Positions 55,802 to 64,000 of a stretch of DNA of 64,000 nucleotides are shown here, piece after piece. Source of the stretch: Metellina segmentata (taxonomy: Eukaryota; Arthropoda; Arachnida; Araneae; Tetragnathidae); NCBI GenBank assembly GCA_947359465.1, contig OX375873.1, forward strand, positions 95,219,478-95,283,477. Direction: 5' to 3'. The notes below the pieces were generated by a model. It had not been told where the DNA came from and did not search any database. It saw nothing but the letters and a program-made list of their open reading frames with translations. The translations under genes and the position numbers were made by a program. Within the stretch, counting starts at the first letter, position 1; the number at the start of each line of letters is the position of its first letter.

Positions 55802-56436
55802 GGTACAGCTTCAGTCTACGTTTATCGCGGTGGCAGCGACCCTTTGCTCTTATTTTTGATGCACGTTTAGTAGCGAGTTTTGGCAGATTAAGGCAACCCA
55901 TCTGTATTACGTTTATGTCGTTTTTTAATGCAATCTCGGCAAGCAGAAAATTTAAATTTTCATTTTGAATATTCTAAAATATTTTTGAATATTCTAGTTC
56001 TTTCCAAATCCGTTATAAACTATCGTTTGATTTCATTGGTTCGTTTGAAATATTTTCTTTAATTCCATTGGTTATTTTAATTTCCAACTATCCTTTGTTT
56101 TCATTTGTCCTTTAAAATTTTTTTTTATTTGATTTTATCGGTTTTGTTAAAGGTTGTTTACAAGTTGTGGAATTTACTTTCATTTTAATTTATGTCACGG
56201 TACATTGCTGTCGTCTAAGGTTATATTTTATGTATTTTATTTACGTATATTTTTTTTTTTTTTATGTTATTTACGTATACAATATATTTTTTAAAACGTT
56301 TACAAAATATTGTTACTTTTCGTTGTAAAAAAAAAAAGATTTTGGAAATATTTTTTTCCTTGGCGACATTAGAACTGCGCCCAATAAAAGCGCCAACGCT
56401 GTTGACACCGTTATAAACATAAACTGAATCTGCACC
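55802..56436. mobile_element. MITE related to 59187-59442, with an extra 350-400 bp inside
   Basis: Left end: GGTACAGCTTCAGTCTACGT and TTATCGCGGTGGCAGCGAC. Right end: GCTGTTGACACCGTTATAAA then CATAAACTGAATCTGCACC, its imperfect complement. The interior shares TTTAGTAGCGAGTTTT and AATCTCGGCAAGC with the 256-bp copy but carries additional AT-rich sequence, either an insertion here or a longer progenitor. Confidence 0.6.
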
Positions 56437-56499
56437 ATTTCGAGCACATAAATACCCCCTTTAATAGTAGCAACCGAAGGGTTTTGCGATCCGAAACTC

Positions 56500-56755
56500 G
56501 GTCCAAACAAAGACCGTAGTATACGCTATGGATGGAGCACGTTAAATCTGTCGTGGCCTCAAATGTTCACAAATTAGCATGATGACAGAGTTTAGAGAGT
56601 GGGGTGATAACTCAGTGTCGCACCTTGTCATCTAACCGAGGTCCAAAATTACAAGATGTTGTCTTCGTATCTTTCCCTTCGTGTTTAATCCCGGACAGTC
56701 ACCAATAGCCCGTTATATTTAGCCAGTGTGACGTTTACTAACAACCTAACTACCT
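56500..56755 (+). mobile_element. tRNA-SINE body
   Basis: It starts CAAACAAAGACCGTAGTATA, then CGTTAAATCTGTCGTGGCCT, GAGTTTAGAGAGTGGGGTGA, TAATCCCGGACAGTCACCAA and the GTGACGTTTACTAACAACCT / AACTACC tail. The head is reduced. Confidence 0.7.
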
Positions 56756-56759
56756 CCGT

Positions 56760-59175
56760 TTAATACTCGGATTAAAAAAATTTTGAATCATGTTCAAGTA
56801 TTTTACGAATTGAACTTTCACGTAAACTTAAGTCCGAAAGTTAATGTCCTGTTTCAGGTAGATAGAACATCTAAATTCCGTACACTTTAATAACTGTAGG
56901 CCTCACACAACTTTTCGGAATCTCTTAATTCACCAATACTTGTAGGATAGTCGTTATTTTTTTAAACATATAATCAGTTAAGCGTAACATTACTCAATGC
57001 TTATTTAAAATAAAAATGTTTTCAAATGAAGAAGAATAAAGTGACTCTGTATTAACTTAATGGTCTTGTGATTATTGACTGTGCATGTACTGATATTAAA
57101 TATTCATAATCTAATTTTCCACTCAATCTTGTATTCATATATTTTATATGGGCTGCAACAAGACGCTTATGCATCAGCAGTGCAGAACTATTTGACTGTT
57201 CAAAAATTATTTTTAGGTGTTGCATTTGTATATATCAAGGATAATATAGGTAAGATTTACAATTCCATAACTTCGACGTTTAACAACCTTTATTCCATCC
57301 AAAATGTATGCATAGTTAGCGACTAATGACATATGGTCAGACGTGCGATTCATACTCTTCAGACTAATGAATACGTATCTATTATTCATTCGCATGAAAG
57401 AAACATTCTGCATAACTAAATTCCAGCAAAATCTGAAAACTACAGAACAAAAAGAGTACCCAAGATCTGACTAATGGTTTGGCGAATTGTGTTGAATAGT
57501 TTTCCTCCCCTCCACATAAAAAGTGCCGGAGTACAGGAAGCATGAGCGCTCATGTAGATAAAAAAATCACACCAAAATAAATGTAGCAAATGTATTCTAA
57601 TAATTAAATATTTATTTTCATTTGAACGAGTCCCACTATTATCCACTATTTGTTCTCGTGATTTGAGTAATCATTTCACGTGTGCACCAATTAGCGAACC
57701 TATTTCTTATACTGAAGTTAGAAAAAGGGCAGTTCAATTTTAAGAACTCAACATTAATCTGTGAATAGAAATCCTTTGACAAATTTTTGAAGTATATAAT
57801 GCCAAATATACTAGCTTATTATTATTATTCGCTGTCGAAGATTGAAATAAATATCGCTGCTCAAAGTGCAAAAGGTCGTATTTCATTAGAGCAAAAAAAA
57901 ACTAATCGTCATCTTTGTGATTTGAATCTATTTTTGTTATATACATTTGGTTGTAACTTTTATTTGATCAACTGCTGCCATAAAAGATTTTTATCACCAG
58001 GTGGAAATCACAAAATGCCACAAATAGTAATAACAAAAGAAAAAATGGAATATTTTACGTACGACCTTTTGGACTTTGAGCGACGATATATAATAAAATT
58101 AAAATGGCTGTCACATTAATGTGCAGTGCATGAAAATTTTCAATTTGTTATGCGTTATTTCAATTTATTAGATCGTTATACAATTTTAGTTAATTAAAGA
58201 TTTCATTTATAAAGTTTTAAAATTAACATATTTTATACGTATCCAAACTCGTTTGGAAAATTTAACAAAAAAGAGTTAATCTAATCATGTCGATAGCATA
58301 TTTACGATTTTTTTTGTATACCAGAACTTTTGTGTATGCAAAGTGGAACTTTCAATTTTATTTCATATGTGCATGAAAACATAATAACTAGTACCCCACT
58401 ATTATAACTAAAATAATTTAACTGATCATGGTTGCTTTTTAAAGTTTCATGTATTCTAAAATTACAATGATCATATCAATAAGCATAAAATAAAACATCA
58501 ATAATTTAGAAACTAGAAACGTTACAGGAAGGAAAGAGCAAATATAGAGCAAGAATATCAATTATTTTGACTAAACTGGCCAGGAGCACTCTTGAATAAA
58601 ATTTTTTTAACTCATTACCCAAGATTTCGAAGCATATTTTTTCCGATTTGGAACACAGCTCTAGATTTTCATTCTATGCAAAGTATACAATGAAAACACG
58701 TTTGGTCAAATAATCGGATGTATTGAATTGTTCCCACTTCCTGGAAGTGTTTAAATAAATTAGAAAATGGGTCAATTATCAAGTAGCACTTGAAACAAAA
58801 TAAGTTCATTCTTATGCATTGAAAAACAACATTATTTTACATTCTTGTTTATTAAAACCTATTATTTGATAGATTTGCTATTGAATGCATGTAATTTCAT
58901 GAGACATGTATATATTTTTATAACAAATAAGGAATAACATTAAGAGTACGGGGAAGAATAATGTTACCTTATACAAAAATATTTCTCATTTTTGTTCTTA
59001 TTTGTTCTTTTTTTTTTAAATACTTCTTTGTTTTTCATCTGATGAATATTTATTTAAACTTTAATTCTAATGAAAATGAAAAACCTTAAGTTATCAAAGG
59101 TTGATTACTTCTGTTTTATAATTTTTCACATTTTGAATTTGTTAAAATATTTTTGTTATAGTCCAGACATCACAC
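56760..59175. other. Intergenic, no supported gene
   Basis: AT-rich. The 110-codon plus frame at 57787-58119 has AT-driven composition (many Ile, Asn, Lys, Tyr) and no motif, so I treat it as chance. Confidence 0.45.
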
Positions 59176-59186
59176 AGTAATATAAG

Positions 59187-59442
59187 GGTACAGCTTCATT
59201 CTACGTTTATAGCGGTGGCAACGACATATGCTTCTTTTTAAGGCGCACTTCTAGTAGCGAGTTTTTATATATGGTTAATGCAATCCATCTGGGTAACGGT
59301 TATTGCAGTTTTTATGGCAACCTCGGCAAGCGGAGAGTTTAAATTTTCTCGTTTTGAATGCTCTGAAAAGTTTTTTCAAAAGTGCACCAAATAAAGCGTC
59401 AAGGCCGTTGCTACTGCTATAAACGTAGACTTAAGCTGTACA
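59187..59442. mobile_element. MITE with 36-bp inverted ends and exact 8-bp target duplication
   Basis: The ends, GTACAGCTTCATTCTACGTT and TATAGCGGTGGCAACG, are mirrored on the right (CGTTGCTACTGCTATAAACG, TAGACTTAAGCTGTAC) with few mismatches. AATATAAG stands immediately outside both ends (59179-59186 and 59443-59450). An 8-bp duplication fits hAT, P or Merlin families, and the end sequence does not let me choose among them. It is 256 bp long and non-coding. Confidence 0.8.
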
Positions 59443-59614
59443 AATATAAGTAATCTATCCTCCACTTATAAGAGAAAAGCATTAAATTAAAATTTTCAGT
59501 AAGATATTTGTAGTTTTTTTGGACCAGAATGTCATGATTCTACTCGCTACTGTTGTATTTGCTTGCTGAATATATAGTCATAATGAAAGTACTCTTTTCT
59601 GAATGATTAGTAGT

Positions 59615-59720
59615 TCCTCGGTAGCCCAATTGGAGGAGTATTAGATTAGCAATCGAATTACTTTTCCAGCTGCTAATCGGGAGTATAATCCCCTTTCGTT
59701 TTCCCAGAACTAAGTTGTTT
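59615..59720 (+). mobile_element. tRNA-SINE head fragment
   Basis: GGTAGCCCAATTGGAGGAGT (box-A type) and TTAGATTAGCAATCGAATTA match the Ala-like head at 13440. Box B is altered (GGGAGTATAATCCCC). The body does not follow. Confidence 0.5.
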
Positions 59721-60256
59721 GGTGAAAGGTACTTTTTGTCGGGCCGACGATATTTTTGACTTTTAGTTAGATGTTCTTTGTGAAGGAACTAGTGCTTTGT
59801 TAATGATGAAAGGAAATGCGGGTTTTCAAAATTACCAAAATTGGTCAAAAATTGATTTTTAATTTTAGTTTTGAAAACCAATTGATATCAAATTATGTGT
59901 ACAGTAAAAATAATTTTTCGATTACGATGATTTTCAACATAAATACTCTCTAATACAGTAACATAATAGAAATATATAAGTGCAGTAAGTCTTTACAAAA
60001 TTGCGTGTTTCTATGATTGAAATTTGTTGGCATTCATCTGATTTTGAAAATGCTCCGTACGTCTGTCGTTTCAATTCATTTACTTGAAATGTTTTTGGGA
60101 TAATCCTTAAAATTGGTTGTACACATTAAAGTGAAAAAGTAAAGTTCATCATGTTTCCAAATTTTGAAATCTTTGCTTAAAATATTTGACCTATGTTACT
60201 AAACAACTACAGTTTTTTGTAAAACTGCATGTGTTTAGTACACTGTTTCGATTTCG

Positions 60257-60279
60257 CTTTCTCTCTCTCTCTCTCTCTC
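60257..60279 (+). repeat. (CT)n microsatellite
   Basis: An uninterrupted CT dinucleotide run of about ten units. Confidence 0.9.
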
Positions 60280-60806
60280 AGTTAAGCAATACACCTACCA
60301 GATACAATACATTTCATTTATATGCATACACGCTAACATATAAACCGAAAATTTGACAGTTCATTAAAAATTAACATACATGAGACCTATCAATTTCTGT
60401 TAATTTATCAATCTTTTGATCCACTTTTTACGCATTAACATCCTAATTACTTGATATTTTATAGCCTAACTTTCTATATAAATTTTTTTGTAGGAACAGT
60501 CTATGTAAATTTAATAACAACGTTATAAAAACTAAAAATTGTTTTGACAGTCCCATAAGTCAGATGCTATGAAAAAGTTCAATTAAAAAACTTTCTCTTC
60601 TTTTTTCATTGCTTTACCCATAATATCGTTTTTTAGTCGAATTAAAAATTATATTCTTATTTATTATAAAAACATTACGTTATCAAAACTATTTTACCCA
60701 TTGTTAACCAGAAGAATAATAGTTTTATTCAAGAATAAGTGTAAATATATTCATAAAAAATACTAATGCATAATAGTAACGTAAATACAAACCATTATCC
60801 CTTCTG

Positions 60807-60943
60807 TTAATTGTCTTAATGAGATATGTTGTCATTAACGAAACCATTAGCAGATTTGCATCACGATATAGTATCTCGTCATTAGGTAAATTATTTAGAT
60901 CTTGATGAACGAGATATCTCGTCGAAACGACTTGGAGAATTAA
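60807..60943. mobile_element. TTAA-ended palindromic repeat element, copy 10
   Basis: TTAA is at both ends (60807-60810 and 60940-60943). The interior has AGTATCTCGTCATTAGG and CTTGATGAACGAGATATCTC. The right end is GTCGAAACGACTTGGAGAA and the left is TTAATTGTCTTAATGAG. At 137 bp it shows both borders in a small copy. Confidence 0.65.
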
Positions 60944-60949
60944 CATTAA

Positions 60950-62370
60950 ACTAACACAAAAGTACTAATACGTATGAGTAATAGTTATGTATAACGGATC
61001 AAAGAAAAAGTTCCGAGTTCCTACAGTCGTTGATCAATCGTAGATGTATCGATGAACTCGATGTATGTTGTCATTGTGTAAATCATTTATACACATTTTT
61101 TCGTGGTACGTTATCCCATTTATAAATCATTAACAAACTTAAGGTTAGTACATCCTGTTGGTACTTTATACCATTACTTATCATTCTAAGGAGTGTCTGT
61201 GTGGAGATCGTTACAGGTTCAAGACAATCGTTTCTTCAATACATCTATTTTATTTGCATACGGCATCGTAGGTACAGATATTACCTTTACCTGCGACCAA
61301 TAACAATGTAATTATTACCAGGAACGACCGGATTTTCCGAAGAGTAAGTAGGTGAGAAGGAGATCGGATTACGAGATAGGAAAGTTGACAGGGGGGGGGA
61401 GACGCTGTAGCATGAGGCACGCGTAATAGCTGGGGATATCAATTTGCTATTCGGCCGTGCTCTTTCTCAGTCGCCTTTGAATATTTCAAACCTCCAGAGT
61501 AAAAATCGATGAAACAGACGATTAAAAAAGAAAATAAACGAATTTAGTATGGAGTCGTCGTTCTGTAACACCTCCGACTGCATTGGTGCGCTGCTATTAC
61601 GGCTTTAGAGGCGGATACTCTGTAACAACTTAAAGTGAGACACATATTAATGCGGTTCATAGTTTGTAATGCTTTAATATGTGAGGCATTTTCTGTCGAG
61701 CTAAGTGCAGGCGGCGGTAGTATTTCATCGGCGATATGGGGTGTTCTTTTTCGGACACATACCTGTTATTTTTCGGAACGTGACATTAATTGGTTTGTTT
61801 TTTCAAATACGACTTCAGCACTTCGCGAATAAAAATTCCAAAAATGAATACCGAATTGATGTTTGATAGTTGATTAGTCAATACTATTTAGATAAAACGC
61901 CAAACCTTGTCAAAAAACGTCGATAAACCACAATTTAAGGCTACCCGGGAAATTACGATTGAATAATACTGATTTCGTTCTCATTTACCTACAAATAAAA
62001 CATTATCGAATCTGCTAAACATTTTTTGCTTCGAAATAGTTCATTTAGAAAATCGCAAAATAGATGCTACTTACCTATTTATTTCACCAGTAATTTAGTA
62101 CGCTAATCATAGCTACCCCGATATGTATCACATGAGAAGATACGAACAGCGTAAATGAAATACTCGAAACCATCTGAATTATTTGTTTACACTGAGCATC
62201 CCTCTCATACTTGAGAAATATTTAACTAGTTTGTTTATACGGATTTCTATCGCAGCTTAATTGTACTGTTGACGATCTTTCAATGTTTATTTATTTATAA
62301 ATGAACCGGAGCATGTTATAATAGTTTCCTTACTTGTGTTCTTTACATGACTTTTCATGCTGGGTGGGGG
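60950..62370. other. Intergenic, no supported gene
   Basis: Mostly AT-rich. The block 61320-61830 is GC-richer (with a G9 run near 61391, GCAGGCGGCGGTAG and GTGCGCTGCTATTACGG) and has a 65-codon plus frame (61635-61832) without motifs. It could be a regulatory island, but the evidence is thin. Confidence 0.35.
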
Positions 62371-62374
62371 TTGG

Positions 62375-62512
62375 TGAAATAACGTATCACTGATGCAACA
62401 TAACGGAATATTGTAGACGATCTAGGGCCAATCCTGTAGGGTAAGACCCGAGGACAATAACCGCTCAGATGACGACGTCAACACCAAGCTGACAACCCAC
62501 TCCTTCGCCGCG
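62375..62512 (-). mobile_element. tRNA-SINE 3' part, minus strand, diverged
   Basis: GAAATAACGTATCACTGATG, CGATCTAGGGCCAATCCTGT, AGGACAATAACC, GACAACCCACTCC follow the SINE order with many changes, so this is an old copy. Confidence 0.55.
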
Positions 62513-62514
62513 AT

Positions 62515-63185
62515 ATTGCAATTGTAATATACTGATTTCTCTTTCTCATTTACCTATAAATAAAACCGTATCGTATTTGCAACCAACCCCCCCATATTTT
62601 CTTCAAAATCATAAACTAGGCCCTACTTACCTATTTATTTCACACCAGTAATTTAGTACGCTAATCATAAACACATTAATCTCTGTTTTGCTATTTGTAT
62701 GTATTTGTAATTATTGAAAACTATATTTAATTTCAAAAATGAATATATTCGTCAAACATTATATTTAACTCAGACCTTCATTTTGTATTGAAAAAGTCTT
62801 GTTTATATCTCATTTGAATTTCGCTCAGTGTGGTTTGTCTTCAGTAAAAAAATAAGAACTCCCTTTTCTTCTGATCACGGATTACCAACACATTCATTCA
62901 TTACCTCTCTTGCTTCGTATCACTTTTTCCTGATGAGTTTAAGAATAGAAAAATCATCCCTCCATGGAAATTCGTTTCATTATTGTCTTACGTGATTGGT
63001 TGAAACGGCTTTACTCGCAGCTATTTTGTTTGAGCACAACGCAAGTCGGTGAAAAACAACTCAACTCCTATCTATGAACAGGACCACCGAATCTTAATCC
63101 CCCTAACAACTCATTTACAGCGTTAATGATTTACGAACGCAAGCATCGCTCGCAATTACTTGTCAAGTATGTGCCCCAGTTATTG
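62515..63185. other. Intergenic, no supported gene
   Basis: AT-rich. The segments CTACTTACCTATTTATTTCA and CAGTAATTTAGTACGCTAATC appear both at about 62067-62110 and at 62626-62668, together with nearby CTCATTTACCTAYAAATAAA. A duplication of about 130 bp brackets the SINE fragment. Confidence 0.5.
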
Positions 63186-63196
63186 TAAAATGCTCG

Positions 63197-63409
63197 ATGC
63201 CAGAAAAAATGAGTTCTCGATTTCCCTGTGTTCTACATAATGAAAGATGGCCATTCGACTTCTCGGCTGCCCTAGGGCGACAAGTCCAGGTTGATCCTAC
63301 TGGTTCAGTTTCCTACCAAAACTTTCCAAGAGACATTTGCACCTGCCGGCAATGGCAATTATACATTCCTTCAGAAAATATTTTCTTTACATTTTCACCT
63401 ACCAGTTGA
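63197..63409 (+). CDS. Short open frame in GC-richer patch, doubtful
   Basis: A 70-codon plus frame including HNERWPFDFSAALGRQVQVD and PTGSVSYQNFPRDICTCRQW. Composition is more even than the surroundings and the sequence looks protein-like, with no family that I recognise. Splice sites at either side are not convincing (a possible donor-like CAGAAAATAT follows the frame's middle). It may be an exon remnant or chance. Confidence 0.2.
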   Translation: MPEKMSSRFPCVLHNERWPFDFSAALGRQVQVDPTGSVSYQNFPRDICTCRQWQLYIPSENIFFTFSPTS

Positions 63410-63790
63410 AAATGATGATGGCTGCCATTTCATATGAAGTACTCGGCTACCGTAGATAAGACAGTTCAAACCCCGAGGAAACTTCCCAACTTTTGCGCAA
63501 GTTGGCTGATTGAATAATAACGGTGGGAGACATTGGTTCATTAACATTCGGTTAAATGTTGATGTTTTAGCCATGGGTGTTATTACAGACGATGTCAGTT
63601 TCCGTCAGATAAAACCCTTCGGATGTCCGAGCGTAATTGCGATATTGAATAATAATGTTTCGGACCATTGGCTGTTTTGCATATTACGATAAATCAAACA
63701 CAAGTGACGAAAATTGTATTCTACGGATTACATTACGTTGTAAGCTTTACCAAATTGATAAGAACGAAAGTCTATCAAAAATTCTTAAAA

Positions 63791-63828
63791 TTTTCCCCTG
63801 ATCATCACATTTCGATGATCAGGGAAAA
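63791..63828. other. Strong hairpin, possible small-RNA precursor
   Basis: TTTTCCCCTGATCATC pairs with GATGATCAGGGAAAA (15 bp, one bulged C) around a 7-base loop ACATTTC. Outside, CAAAAA and TTTTTG can add pairs after a small internal loop. The arm length suits a short stem-loop RNA, but an end of an unknown inverted-repeat element is equally possible. Confidence 0.35.
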
Positions 63829-63928
63829 CAGTTTTTGAAGAAAATTTGATTAAGTTATTCTAATACTCATAAAATTAAAGAATAACTGTTCTGGTATAAT
63901 TTCATAATTTAATTCCTTTTATGTTACT

Positions 63929-64000
63929 TTAACCCTCTTGGAGGTTGTCTTGCTGAGATACCCCTTCATTAACGAAACTGACCAGATCTTGAAGGACGAG
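63929..64000. mobile_element. TTAA-ended palindromic repeat element, copy 11 (cut by window end)
   Basis: TTAA (63929-63932) then CCCTCTTGGAGGTTGTCTTG, and a unit with ACGAAACTGACCAGATCTTG / AAGGACGAG. This is the left end with CCCT directly after TTAA, the form most like piggyBac ends. Confidence 0.65.

Noticed and set aside
57787..58119. 110-codon plus-strand gene
   Set aside because: AT-driven amino acid content, no motif and no splice or promoter signals.

Overview
The window looks like AT-rich, repeat-dense, non-coding DNA from a large arthropod genome. I favour an arachnid, probably a spider, because of the tRNA-derived SINE type, the Tc1/mariner-like transposase and the many Helitron remnants; this is inference. 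There is no bacterial gene organisation. I found no host protein gene that I can name. The one complete, convincing coding sequence is a transposase (38512-39588, minus) inside an intact inverted-repeat transposon (38335-39837).

Most recognisable content is mobile DNA. (1) A family of short elements bounded by TTAA and sharing inverted ends is built from 45-bp units around the 16-bp palindrome GACGAGATATCTCGTC. About eleven copies are spread over the window. One copy (9583-11732) has grown into an array of about 45 units, and another runs off the right edge. (2) A tRNA-derived SINE family with about sixteen copies in both orientations, plus a second SINE type at 19340-19574. (3) Four non-autonomous Helitron-like elements (7150-8455, 8554-9456, 20467-21120, 31717-33220) with TC starts and hairpin-CTAG ends. 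(4) Small inverted-repeat DNA elements: an internally deleted Tc1 (31056-31603), a pogo/Tigger-like MITE (37932-38146), a MITE with an exact 8-bp target duplication (59187-59442, related copy 55802-56436), a MITE at 42340-42521 and a GGTCCGGCAC-ended element (35770-36583). (5) A decaying 267-bp tandem array (46560-48540) and a dispersed repeat of unknown type (700-960, 28890-29400).

A few islands of higher GC or coding-like codon use stand out. The candidate exons at 48881-49099 (plus, 73 codons, phase 0) and 50951-51148 (minus, phase 1-1, four cysteines) are framed by plausible splice sites. Decayed coding remnants of unrecognised families lie at 17460-17767 (plus) and 29601-29817 (minus). 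CpG-rich, promoter-like blocks lie near 5450-6300, 29900-30290 and 44090-44560. If host genes cross this window, they do so with very long introns and these short exons. Everything else is AT-rich sequence in which I see no gene.
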